Below are positions 1 through 7,460 of a DNA stretch of 13,486 nt, one piece after another. Within the stretch, counting starts at the first letter, position 1. Each line of letters starts with the position of its first letter. This stretch comes from Paracoccaceae bacterium (GTDB lineage Bacteria > Pseudomonadota > Alphaproteobacteria > Rhodobacterales > Rhodobacteraceae). The stretch is taken from the NCBI GenBank assembly GCA_023260935.1, contig JALQTL010000286.1, positions 1 through 13,486 on the forward strand. Reading direction: 5' to 3'. The notes under the pieces are model-generated. The model was not told the DNA's origin and ran no database searches. It saw nothing but the letters and a program-made list of their open reading frames with translations. A program made the position numbers and the translations under genes.

Positions 1-820
1 AGTGTTCTGCGAAAAGCCGCTGGGCGCCTCGATGGAAGACGCAATGGCGATGGTGGCGGCCGCCCGAGCCTCTGGCGTGGTGAACATGGTCGGCTTCAAC
101 TATGTGCGCACCCCGGCAACACAATTTGCCCGCAAGCTGATTGCCGGGGGCGAGATCGGCCAGATCACCTGGTTTCGTGGTGAACATACCGAGGATTTTC
201 TGGCCGACCCCGCCCTGCCATCCACATGGCGCACGAAAGGCATGGCCAATGGAACCATGGGCGATCTCGCCCCTCATATGATCAACTGCGCGCTGGCGCT
301 GATGGGGCCTATCGCACGGGTTTCGGCACTGGTGGAAACGGTGCATGCCACCCGCCCCGGCCCGGCCGGGCCGGAACCCGTGACCAATGACGATCAGGCG
401 CAGATCATGTGCCGCTTTGCCAATGGCGCCATGGGCCATCTGCACATCAGCCGCATCGCGACGGGCCGCAAGATGGGCTATGCCTATGAAATCCACGGCA
501 CCAAGGGCGCGATCCGTTTCGATCAGGAAGACCAGAACGCGATCTGGCTTTACCGCGCCGAGGGGCCCGAGGCCGAGCGTGGCTTTCGCAAGATCCTGAC
601 CGGCCCGGCGCACCCCGATTACCTTCCCTTCTGCCAGGGCCCCGGCCACGGCACCGGCTATCAAGACCAGATCATCATAGAGGCACGGGATTTTCTGGCT
701 GCGATCCATTCTGGTCAAACCATCTGGCCCAGCTTTCAGGATGGCCTTGCCGTCTGGCAGGTTGTCGATGCGTCACTGCGTTCAGCGCAGGGTGGCGGCT
801 GGGTCGCGCTGCAACCCTGA
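1..820 (+). CDS. Gfo/Idh/MocA family oxidoreductase, 5'-truncated by window edge
   Basis: C-terminal part of an NAD(P)-dependent sugar or polyol dehydrogenase; the reading frame is open from base 2 and has no start codon of its own. The first codons read VFCEKPLG, the conserved EKP motif that ends the Rossmann half in this family; its Lys lies in the active site. The N-terminal GxGxxG part, roughly 90-100 residues by family length, lies outside the window. Visible: about 272 residues, including FNY after the EKP strand and a GDLAPH segment (Asp and His about 85 residues after EKP) at the place of the usual catalytic D...H pair. The gene ends 19 bases before the TIM-barrel gene on the same strand, so co-transcription is likely. 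The family is certain. The substrate is not: inositol-type polyols or 3-keto-sugars are plausible from the neighbours. Confidence 0.9.
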   Translation, partial: VFCEKPLGASMEDAMAMVAAARASGVVNMVGFNYVRTPATQFARKLIAGGEIGQITWFRGEHTEDFLADPALPSTWRTKGMANGTMGDLAPHMINCALALMGPIARVSALVETVHATRPGPAGPEPVTNDDQAQIMCRFANGAMGHLHISRIATGRKMGYAYEIHGTKGAIRFDQEDQNAIWLYRAEGPEAERGFRKILTGPAHPDYLPFCQGPGHGTGYQDQIIIEARDFLAAIHSGQTIWPSFQDGLAVWQVVDASLRSAQGGGWVALQP

Positions 821-839
821 TCCATAGGAACCCCTTCCC

Positions 840-1733
840 ATGACCATCCGCATCGGCAATGCCCCCTGTTCATGGGGGGTGGAATTCGCGAATGACCCGC
901 GAAACCCGGCATGGGACACCGTGCTGAAGGAATGCGCAGCGGCTGGCTATACCGGCATCGAACTGGGGCCCATCGGCTTCATGCCCGAAAACCCGGATGT
1001 TCTGGCCGAGGCACTGGCGCGCCACGGGCTGACGCTGACCGGCGGCGTGGTGTTCCGGCCGTTCCACGACCCCGCCGCCTGGGACGATGTGATGGATGCC
1101 GCCCTGCGCACCTGCAAGGCGCTGGTATCGCATGGCGCGCAGCATCTGGTGCTGATCGATTCCATCTCGGCCCGGCGGGCGCCGACGGCGGGCCGCGCGG
1201 CAGAGGCCGAACAGATGGACAGCGCCGAATGGGAAGCCTTCCGCAACCGCATTGCCACCGTGGCCAAGATGGGGACCGAGGTTTATGGCCTGACCGTGGG
1301 CATCCACGCCCATGCCGCGGGTTTCATCGACTTTGAACCGGAACTGGAAAGGCTGCTGGACGAGGTGGATGAAAACATCCTGAAGATCTGCTTTGACACC
1401 GGGCACCACTCCTATGCCGGTTATGACCCGGTGGCCTTCATGCGCCGGCATATCGACCGCATCAGCTATATGCACTTCAAGGATATCGATCCGGCGGTGA
1501 AGGCGCGCGCCATCGCCAATCGAACCGGGTTCTATGATGCCTGCGGGCAGGGCATCTTTTGCAACCTTGGCAAGGGCGATGTCGATTTCCCCGCCGTCCG
1601 GCAAGTGCTGCTGGATGCAGGGTTCGAAGGCTGGTGCACGGTGGAACAGGATTGCGATCCCACGCTGGACGTGCGCCCCATGGATGATGCCCGCACAAAT
1701 CGCGAATATCTTGAAAGCATCGGATTCAACTAG
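840..1733 (+). CDS. IolE-like sugar phosphate isomerase/epimerase (TIM barrel)
   Basis: 297 residues, a full-length xylose-isomerase-like TIM-barrel protein (AP endonuclease 2 superfamily). It resembles IolE (2-keto-myo-inositol dehydratase) in its opening IGNAPCSWG, in GYTGIELG (residues 36-43), in CFDTGHHSYAGYDP (184-197), in MHFKDIDPAVKARA (211-224) and in the end of the barrel, GDVDFPAV...GFEGWCTVEQD. Likely metal or catalytic residues are D186, H212 and E269; the fourth ligand is less clear (H156/H158 in GIHAH lie on the corresponding strand). The start ATG follows an AGGA about 10 bases upstream. It sits between two Gfo/Idh/MocA oxidoreductases, so it probably acts on the keto-sugar or keto-polyol that one of them makes, by dehydration, beta-elimination or isomerisation. 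I leave the symbol empty because iolE-like proteins include lyases acting on other keto-sugars and no other inositol gene is visible. Confidence 0.88.
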   Translation: MTIRIGNAPCSWGVEFANDPRNPAWDTVLKECAAAGYTGIELGPIGFMPENPDVLAEALARHGLTLTGGVVFRPFHDPAAWDDVMDAALRTCKALVSHGAQHLVLIDSISARRAPTAGRAAEAEQMDSAEWEAFRNRIATVAKMGTEVYGLTVGIHAHAAGFIDFEPELERLLDEVDENILKICFDTGHHSYAGYDPVAFMRRHIDRISYMHFKDIDPAVKARAIANRTGFYDACGQGIFCNLGKGDVDFPAVRQVLLDAGFEGWCTVEQDCDPTLDVRPMDDARTNREYLESIGFN

Positions 1734-1744
1734 GGGGGGACCAG

Positions 1745-2902
1745 ATGGCGAAACTGAACTGGGGCCTGATCGGCGGCGGCGAAGGCAGCCAGATCGGCCC
1801 GGCGCACCGGATCAGCGCCGGACTGGATGGCGGCTTTGCCTTTGTTGCCGGGGCACTGGACCACCGCCCCGAAGCCGGCCGCGCCTTCGGCCAGTCGCTT
1901 GGCCTGTCGGCCGACCGCAGCTATGGCAACTGGCGCGAGATGCTGGAAGGCGAACGGGGCCGCCCCGACCGGGTAGATCTTGTTACCGTGGCAACCCCGA
2001 ACGCGACCCATTTCGAGATCACCCGCGAATTCCTGAAGGCCGGCTTTCACGTCCTGTGCGAAAAGCCGATGACCGTGACCGTGGCCGAGGGTGAGGAAAT
2101 CGTGCGCCTGTCGCAGGAAACCGGGCGCATCTGCGCGGTAAACTATGGCTACACCGGCTATGCGCTGGTGCGCCACATGCGGGCGATGGTGGCGCGCGGC
2201 GATCTGGGGCATATCCGCGTTGTGGTGGCGGAATTCGCCCATGGCCATCACGCCGATGCCGCCAATGCCGATAACCCGCGCGTGCGATGGCGCTATGATC
2301 CTGCGCAGGCCGGGGTTTCGGCGCAATTTGCCGATTGCGGCATTCACGCCCTGCACATGGCCAGCTATGTCACCGGGCAAGAGGTAGAGCGGCTGTCGGC
2401 CGACATCGCCTCGTGCATCCCGACCCGGATGCTGGAAGACGATGCGATGGTGAATTTCCGCATGTCGGAAGGCACGGTCGGGCGGCTGTGGACATCGTCC
2501 GTGGCCATCGGGCGCCAGCATGGCCTGACGCTTCAGGTCTTTGGCGAAAAGGGCGGGCTGCGCTGGTCGCAGGAACAGCCGAACCAGCTGTTCTGGATGC
2601 CGCTGAACGGTCGGCTTCAGGTGATCGAACGCGGCGAAGGCAACCTGTCGCCCGAGGCCGACCGCGCCAGCCGTGTGACCGTGGGCCATGCCGAAGGCAT
2701 GCCGCTGGCCTTTGCCAATATCTACCGCGATCTGGCCGAAGCAATCCACGCCAAGGCGGCCGGCAAGCCGGTGGCCCGGGTCGCAGACCAGTATCCCAAG
2801 GCCGAAGATGGCCTGCGGTCCATGGCGGCGGTCTATGCCGTGGTGGAATCGGCGCATGCCATGGGCAAATGGGTGGATGCCCGCCCGCCGATGTTCCGCT
2901 AG
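1745..2902 (+). CDS. Gfo/Idh/MocA family oxidoreductase
   Basis: 385 residues, full length for the family. The N-terminal Rossmann fold shows GLIGGGEGSQIG (7-18) followed by HR, a variant glycine loop typical of a subgroup of sugar/polyol dehydrogenases. ATPNATH and then CEKPMT (E106-K107-P108) mark the end of the nucleotide domain and the active-site lysine. FADCGIHALH (195-204), with D197 and H201, matches the conserved catalytic D...H region. No signal peptide or membrane segment is seen, so it should be cytosolic and use NAD(H) or NADP(H). The start ATG is preceded by a G-run ending in GGGGGGA at good spacing, and only 11 bases separate it from the TIM-barrel stop, so the three genes form one operon. 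It differs clearly from the first oxidoreductase and is not a recent duplicate. It may reduce the product or oxidise the substrate; the direction cannot be told. Confidence 0.93.
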   Translation: MAKLNWGLIGGGEGSQIGPAHRISAGLDGGFAFVAGALDHRPEAGRAFGQSLGLSADRSYGNWREMLEGERGRPDRVDLVTVATPNATHFEITREFLKAGFHVLCEKPMTVTVAEGEEIVRLSQETGRICAVNYGYTGYALVRHMRAMVARGDLGHIRVVVAEFAHGHHADAANADNPRVRWRYDPAQAGVSAQFADCGIHALHMASYVTGQEVERLSADIASCIPTRMLEDDAMVNFRMSEGTVGRLWTSSVAIGRQHGLTLQVFGEKGGLRWSQEQPNQLFWMPLNGRLQVIERGEGNLSPEADRASRVTVGHAEGMPLAFANIYRDLAEAIHAKAAGKPVARVADQYPKAEDGLRSMAAVYAVVESAHAMGKWVDARPPMFR

Positions 2903-2914
2903 GGCTGCGACAGG

Positions 2915-3916
2915 TCAGGGAAGCGGGCGCAGTGTCGCCCGCTCCACAATCTCGCATTCGAACACCTGTGCCACCGGCTTGGCCGCGCCATCGTTCAGGC
3001 TGGCCACGATCCGCTCGATGCTGGCATCGATGATCTGGGCGATCGGCTGGCGGATCGTCGTCAGGTCAAACCCGGGCCAGCCCGCCATTTCCATATCATT
3101 GAAGCCAAGGATGCCCACATCACGGGGCACATCAAGGCCCGCGTCCCGAAGCGCGCTGATGGCCCCGATCGACAGGATGTCATCACCGCAGAAATAAGCC
3201 TCGGCCGGGGGGCCAAGCGCCAGCAGGCGCTGCATCTCTTGCCGGCCGGCATCAAAGGCATAGGCCGGGGCAAAGCTGGCCGATACCGTCACGCCGGGAT
3301 GATCGGCCAGCGCAGCAAGGAAACCGGCCAGCCTGTCCTCTGTCGAGGTGGCGGTCTTCGGCCCGCCAAGAAATGCCAGCCGCCGATACCCCCGCGCCAG
3401 CAGGGTTTCGGCCGCCAGTCGCCCGCAAGCGCGGTTATCGACCCCCACAAGATGCACCGCCGGGTCTTCCGACCAGCGGCCAAAGGAATGCACCACCGGC
3501 AAGCCTGCCGCGCGAAAGGCCAGCGGGAAATCGGGCGGCAGGGTGGAGCTGGCCAGAATGACGCCATCCACCGAATACTGCCGCAACATCTGCACCGCCT
3601 CGTCCAGCGTCATCCCCCCCGAAAGGTTCACCAGCAGGGGCCGCAGCGCCCTCTCCTGCAAGCCACGGGTGAAACGGTCGAAGACCTCCAGAAACACCGG
3701 GTTGTGGAAATTGGTTGAAACCAGACCGATCAGCTTTGTCCGCCCCGTGGACAGGGCCGAGGCCAGCGCGCTGGGGCGATAGCCAAGCTCTGTCGCCGCC
3801 GCCTCGACCCGCGCACGCATGCGCGCCGAAACCGACGCGCCGGGCGTGAACACGCGCGATACCGCTGCCCGCGATACCCCCGCCTTCTGCGCAACTTCCC
3901 GAAGCGTGACCGTCAT
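2915..3916 (-). CDS. LacI family transcriptional regulator
   Basis: 333 residues, the usual LacI length. The N-terminal helix-turn-helix is LREVAQKAGVSRAAVSRVF (5-23), followed by the hinge region ELGYRPSALASAL (43-55), which inserts into the DNA minor groove in this family. The rest is a periplasmic-binding-protein-like ligand domain (from about 61), with NPVF, DGVILAS, GRLAAETLLARGYRRLAFLGG, FCGDDILSIGAISALRDAGLDVPRDVGILGFNDM and TTIRQP as landmarks. The ATG at 3916 is preceded by GGGGGA. The gene is convergent with the oxidoreductase operon (12 bases between stops) and runs in the same direction as glpK, 121 bases downstream of it. LacI proteins usually sense a sugar and repress nearby catabolic genes, so the left-hand operon is the likelier target; glp genes are usually controlled by a DeoR-type GlpR. 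The target is inference. Confidence 0.93.
   Translation of the reverse strand: MTVTLREVAQKAGVSRAAVSRVFTPGASVSARMRARVEAAATELGYRPSALASALSTGRTKLIGLVSTNFHNPVFLEVFDRFTRGLQERALRPLLVNLSGGMTLDEAVQMLRQYSVDGVILASSTLPPDFPLAFRAAGLPVVHSFGRWSEDPAVHLVGVDNRACGRLAAETLLARGYRRLAFLGGPKTATSTEDRLAGFLAALADHPGVTVSASFAPAYAFDAGRQEMQRLLALGPPAEAYFCGDDILSIGAISALRDAGLDVPRDVGILGFNDMEMAGWPGFDLTTIRQPIAQIIDASIERIVASLNDGAAKPVAQVFECEIVERATLRPLP
2922..2943. terminator. Candidate convergent stem-loop at the oxidoreductase/lacI junction
   Basis: Perfect 8-base arms AGCGGGCG and CGCCCGCT are separated by the 6-base loop CAGTGT. It starts 20 bases after the stop of the + strand operon and lies inside the last codons of the convergent LacI-type gene. 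Its symmetry means it could stop transcription from the left-hand operon. No T-run follows on either strand, so it is not a textbook intrinsic terminator, and codon constraint alone may have produced it. Confidence 0.35.
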
Positions 3917-3964
3917 CCATCCCCCGAACCAGCCGGGAAACAGATTGCGCAGTTGCGGCGCGGA

Positions 3965-3977
3965 TTACAAACCGTAA
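3965..3977. promoter_or_regulatory. Possible operator-like dyad upstream of the LacI-type gene
   Basis: TTAC-AAACC-GTAA, a 4-base dyad with 5-base spacing (flanks GA and C), lies 49 bases upstream of the LacI-type start within the 121-base gap after glpK. LacI-family proteins often bind dyads of this size near their own gene, so autoregulation is possible. The dyad is short and could be chance. I saw no clear -35/-10 pair in the gap, nor a convincing T-tailed terminator behind glpK. Confidence 0.2.
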
Positions 3978-4037
3978 CAGGCCCCCAGTGCGGCGGAGCG
4001 CGCAAATACCGCCCGTTCCGCCCCGTCTGCCGACAGG

Positions 4038-5522
4038 TCAGACCGACATCGTGGCCTGCACCGCGCGGCCCCAGCGGGCATATTTCGCCGCGCGCGTATC
4101 GGCATCCATCGCCGGTTCGAACCGATGCTCCAATGCCCAGCCCTTGGCAAATTTCGCCGGTTCGGGGCAGATACCCGCCTGAAGACCCGCCAGATAGGCA
4201 GCCCCCAGCGCGGTGGTTTCTGTGACCATCGGCCGGTCCACCGGCGCGCCCAGAATATCTGACAGGAACTGCATCGCCCAATCGCTGGCCGTCATGCCGC
4301 CATCGACACGCAAGACGCCATCCGCCGCGGCCCCCCAGTCCGACCGCATCGCCTCCAGCAGATCGCGGGTCTGATAGCCAACCGATTCCAGCGCCGCGCG
4401 GGCCAGCTCTGCCGGGCCGGAGTTGCGCGTCAGCCCATAGATCGCGCCACGGCAATCGGGCCGCCAGTAAGGCGCGCCAAGCCCCGTGAAGGCCGGCACC
4501 AGCACCACGCCCTGCGCGGCATCGGCCGCTTCGGCAAGGGGCTGCGTTTCCTTTGCCTCGCGGATGATCTTGAGCCCGTCACGCAACCATTGCACCACGG
4601 CCCCCGCGATGAAGATGGACCCTTCAAGCGCATAGGTCGTCTGCCCGTTCAGGCGATAGGCGATGGTTGTCAGCAACCGGTTTGTGGACGGCACCATGTC
4701 TGGCCCGGTATTCAGCAGCGCAAAGCATCCGGTGCCATAGGTCGATTTCATCATGCCGGGGCTGAAACAGGCCTGCCCAACGGTCGCGGCCTGCTGATCC
4801 CCGGCCACGCCAAGGATCGGAATCTCGCGGCCGAAAAGATCGGCCCGCGTCACGCCGAAATCGGCGGCGCAATCCTTCACCTCGGGCAAGAGCGACATCG
4901 GCACACCCAGAAGCGCGCAAATCTCGGCATCCCACTCGCCGGCGGCGATGTTGTAAAGCATGGTGCGCGCGGCATTGGTGGCATCGGTCGCATGCACGCG
5001 GCCCCCGGTCAGCTTCCAGATCAGAAAACTGTCAACGGTGCCAAAGGCAAGCTCTCCCGCCTGCGCCCGGGCGCGGGCACCGGGGACATGATCCAGAAGC
5101 CACTGCACCTTTGTGGCAGAAAAATAGGGGTCCAGCAGCAGGCCCGTGCGCGCGGTGATCATCGGTTCGTGCCCTGCGTCCTTCAACGCGGCGCAGGTGT
5201 CGGCGGTGCGGCGATCCTGCCAGACAATCGCGTTGTGAATGGGCTGGCCCGTGGCACGGTCCCAGATAAGCGTCGTTTCGCGCTGGTTGGTGATGCCGAT
5301 GGCGGCAATGTCACGGGCATCCGCACCCGCCTTTTCGATCGCCGCCCGTGCCGTGGCGGCCACGGTCGACCACAGGTCGGACGGATCATGCTCAACCCAG
5401 CCGGGCGATGGGTAATGCTGGGGAAATTCCTCTTGCGCGACGGAAACCACCTTCAAGTCCGCGTCAAACAGGATGGCGCGGGACGAGGTGGTGCCCTGAT
5501 CGATGGCAAGGATATGGGTCAT
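4038..5522 (-). CDS. glpK: Glycerol kinase
   Basis: 494 residues, close to the usual 495-505 for GlpK. It transfers phosphate from ATP to glycerol, giving glycerol-3-phosphate and trapping it in the cytosol. FGGY-kinase landmarks are all present: the phosphate loop ILAIDQGTTSSRAILFD (4-20), glycerol-contacting R81-E82 in ITNQRET, W101 in WQDRR, Y133 in DPYFSATK, and D242-Q243 in GVAGDQQAA with D242 as catalytic base. The C-terminal ATPase half shows STYGTGCF, the FGGY signature region from GAPYW to YGLTRN and VDGGM. I chose the ATG at 5522, where homology begins; the open frame upstream to 5627 has no family similarity. It follows glpV after 168 bases that hold a stem-loop and a palindrome, so it may have its own promoter or be read at a reduced level. 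Confidence 0.97.
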   Translation of the reverse strand: MTHILAIDQGTTSSRAILFDADLKVVSVAQEEFPQHYPSPGWVEHDPSDLWSTVAATARAAIEKAGADARDIAAIGITNQRETTLIWDRATGQPIHNAIVWQDRRTADTCAALKDAGHEPMITARTGLLLDPYFSATKVQWLLDHVPGARARAQAGELAFGTVDSFLIWKLTGGRVHATDATNAARTMLYNIAAGEWDAEICALLGVPMSLLPEVKDCAADFGVTRADLFGREIPILGVAGDQQAATVGQACFSPGMMKSTYGTGCFALLNTGPDMVPSTNRLLTTIAYRLNGQTTYALEGSIFIAGAVVQWLRDGLKIIREAKETQPLAEAADAAQGVVLVPAFTGLGAPYWRPDCRGAIYGLTRNSGPAELARAALESVGYQTRDLLEAMRSDWGAAADGVLRVDGGMTASDWAMQFLSDILGAPVDRPMVTETTALGAAYLAGLQAGICPEPAKFAKGWALEHRFEPAMDADTRAAKYARWGRAVQATMSV

Positions 5523-5627
5523 GGCTCTGGCCTTCGGCTTCGTCGGATGCGGGCGGGATTGCGCGGGCAGGCATACCCGGCCGGACTTTTCAGCACTGCC
5601 CGGTGTTTTCACAGCTTCCGGGCACAA

Positions 5628-5639
5628 TTCTTCGAAGAA
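5628..5639. promoter_or_regulatory. 12-base perfect palindrome upstream of glpK
   Basis: TTCTTCGAAGAA reads the same on both strands and sits in an AT-rich patch 106 bases upstream of the glpK start, just beyond the glpV stem-loop. Its place fits a regulator site for glpK, and the TTCG...CGAA core loosely recalls GlpR-type half-sites. On the - strand it also supplies the only T-rich stretch after the glpV stem-loop, so it may instead belong to the terminator tail. No promoter boxes can be named with confidence. Confidence 0.25.
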
Positions 5640-5646
5640 ATTTGTT

Positions 5647-5672
5647 GGAAGGGCGGCCGGGGCCGCCCTTCC
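5647..5672 (-). terminator. Strong stem-loop downstream of glpV
   Basis: The arms GGAAGGGCGGCC and GGCCGCCCTTCC pair perfectly over 12 bases (11 if a four-base loop is allowed). It begins 18 bases after the glpV stop on the - strand. The tail reads AACAAATTTCTT, only loosely T-rich, so it may act as a partial terminator or as a 3' stabiliser of the glpV message. Either use would lower glpK expression relative to the abundant binding protein. Confidence 0.6.
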
Positions 5673-5690
5673 CTTTCACCCCTCGCGGGA

Positions 5691-7418
5691 TCAGTTCTGC
5701 CAGGACTTGATCAGCTCATCATAGCTGATCGTTTCGCCAGCAGGCTTTTCGTTGTCCAGCTTGGCCACCGGCGCACCGGGGGCGTCCAGCCAAACCTGCG
5801 GATCCTGCGGGTCGTTCATCTTCGGGCCGATATCGCCCTGAACGCCGGCACGCTCCAGACGCTCCATCACGCGTTCCTGCTCTTCGCACAGGGCATCAAG
5901 CGCTTCCTGCGGGGTCTTGGCCCCCGACATGGCATCGCCGATGTTCTGCCACCACAGCTGTGCCAGCTTCGGGTAATCCGGCACGTTGGTGCCCGTGGGC
6001 GACCACTGCACGCGGGCGGGCGAGCGATAGAATTCGACCAGACCACCCAGTTGCGGGGCGCGGTCGGTGAAGCTCTGGTGCTGGATCGTCGACTCACGGA
6101 TGAATGTCAGGCCGACATGGCTTTTCTTCACGTCCACGGTCTTCGAGGTGACGAACTGGGCATACAGCCAGGCCGCCTGTGCGCGGTCCACCGGGGTGGA
6201 TTTCAGCAGCGTCCAGGAACCGGCATCCTGATAGCCGACCTTCATGCCTTCGTGCCAATAGGCGCCATGAGGCGAAGGTGCCATGCGCCACTTCGGCGTG
6301 CCATCTTCGTTCATGACCGGCAGCCCGGGCTTGACCATGTCTGCGGTAAAGGCGGTGTACCAGAACATCTGCTGCGCGATCGAACCCTGTGCCGGCACAG
6401 GGCCCGCTTCACCGAAGGTCATGCCCTGGGCTTCCGGCGGGGTGTACTTTTGCAGCCATTCGATGGCCTTGGTCACGGCATAGACGGCAGCCGCGTCATT
6501 GGTTGCACCGCCACGCGCCACGCAAGAGCCGACGGGACGCGAGTTTTCGTCCACGCGGATCCCCCACTCGTCGACCGGAAGGCCGTTCGGTTCGCCCGCG
6601 TCGCCCATGCCGGCCATCGACATCCAGGCATCGGTGTAGCGCCAACCAAGCGACGGGTCTTTCTTGCCATAGTCCATGTTGCCATAGACGCCCGAGGACG
6701 GTCCCCCGGCATAGGACATGTCGCGCCCGGTGAAGAACTCGGCGATATCTTCATAAGCCGACCAGTTCAGCGGCACGCCAAGGTCATAGCCATACTTGGC
6801 CTTGAAGTCGTCCTTGGTCTTCTGGTCGTTGAACCAGTCATAGCGGAACCAGTAAAGGTTCGCGAACTGCTGGTCGGGCAGCTGATACATCTTGCCGTCC
6901 GGCGCAGTGGTGAAGGACTTGCCGATGAAATCGTTCACATCGAGGTTCGGGTTGGTGAAGGCCGCGCCCTCGCCTGCCATCCAGTCGTCAAGGATGCGGG
7001 CCTGCTGATAGCGCCAGTGGGTGCCGATCAGGTCCGAGTCGTTGATGTAACCGTCATAGATGTTCTCGCCGGTCTGCATTTGCGTTTGCAGCTTTTCGAC
7101 CACATCGCCTTCGCCGATCAGGTCATGCGTGACCTTGATGCCGGTGATGGCGGTAAAGGCCGGGGCCAGCACCTTGGATTCGTATTCATGCGTGGTGATG
7201 GTTTCTGACACCACCTTGATCTCCATGCCGGCCAGCGGCTTGGCGGCATCGATGAACCACTGCATTTCGGCTTCCTGCTCGGCGCGGCTCAGCGATGACA
7301 GATCACCGATTTCGGCATCAAGGAATGCCTTTGCGGCATCCATGTCGGCCCAGGCCGGGGCCCCGCCGAAGGCCATCAGCGCAAGCGCCATGGCGGTGGT
7401 CGTTTGACGCAGTCTCAT
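5691..7418 (-). CDS. glpV: Glycerol ABC transporter periplasmic substrate-binding protein
   Basis: 575 residues, an extracellular solute-binding protein that captures glycerol in the periplasm and delivers it to GlpPQ. Residues 1-24 are a Sec signal peptide: RLR basic start, hydrophobic core TAMALALMAFGGA, and cleavage after AWA before DMDAAKAF. The mature part shows solute-binding-protein sequence such as VVSETITTHEYESKVLAPAFTAITG and a C-terminal stretch WWQNIGDAMSGAKTPQEALDALCEEQERVMERL, which resembles the end of many family-1 binding proteins. It is longer than the 400-450 residues common in that family. The ATG at 7418 is chosen because GGGAGGA lies 6 bases upstream and the signal peptide starts there; the open frame to 7541 is not supported. 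The glycerol assignment rests on the glpD-S-T-P-Q-U-V-K gene order; sequence alone gives only sugar/polyol binding. Confidence 0.92.
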   Translation of the reverse strand: MRLRQTTTAMALALMAFGGAPAWADMDAAKAFLDAEIGDLSSLSRAEQEAEMQWFIDAAKPLAGMEIKVVSETITTHEYESKVLAPAFTAITGIKVTHDLIGEGDVVEKLQTQMQTGENIYDGYINDSDLIGTHWRYQQARILDDWMAGEGAAFTNPNLDVNDFIGKSFTTAPDGKMYQLPDQQFANLYWFRYDWFNDQKTKDDFKAKYGYDLGVPLNWSAYEDIAEFFTGRDMSYAGGPSSGVYGNMDYGKKDPSLGWRYTDAWMSMAGMGDAGEPNGLPVDEWGIRVDENSRPVGSCVARGGATNDAAAVYAVTKAIEWLQKYTPPEAQGMTFGEAGPVPAQGSIAQQMFWYTAFTADMVKPGLPVMNEDGTPKWRMAPSPHGAYWHEGMKVGYQDAGSWTLLKSTPVDRAQAAWLYAQFVTSKTVDVKKSHVGLTFIRESTIQHQSFTDRAPQLGGLVEFYRSPARVQWSPTGTNVPDYPKLAQLWWQNIGDAMSGAKTPQEALDALCEEQERVMERLERAGVQGDIGPKMNDPQDPQVWLDAPGAPVAKLDNEKPAGETISYDELIKSWQN

Positions 7419-7424
7419 TATGTA

Positions 7425-7431
7425 TCCTCCC
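7425..7431 (-). promoter_or_regulatory. Ribosome binding site of glpV
   Basis: GGGAGGA on the - strand lies 6 bases before the ATG at 7418. It is a near-perfect Shine-Dalgarno sequence and fixes the glpV start at the signal peptide, not at the upstream codons of the longer open frame. Its strength fits the high expression expected of a binding protein. Confidence 0.75.
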
Positions 7432-7460
7432 AGATTGTGAGACGTTCGTTTCGCAGTATG

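Noticed and set aside
1730..2857. Open frame of 375 codons on the - strand, opposite the second oxidoreductase
   Set aside because: The + strand frame has the Rossmann loop, EKP motif and catalytic residues. The reverse frame has no family features and no ribosome site.
4000..4028. Inverted repeat GGCGGA...TCCGCC as glpK terminator
   Set aside because: Six-base arms with a long spacer and no T-run; common by chance in DNA this GC-rich.
5523..5627. Upstream extension of glpK by 35 codons
   Set aside because: Family homology begins exactly at MTHILAIDQG. The extension has no similarity and is probably regulatory sequence.
4590..7208. Open frame of 872 codons on the + strand, opposite glpK and glpV
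   Set aside because: It lies antisense to two clear family members, crosses their intergenic region and has low-complexity His/Arg/Gly-rich sequence with no recognisable domain. High GC content removes stops from this frame.
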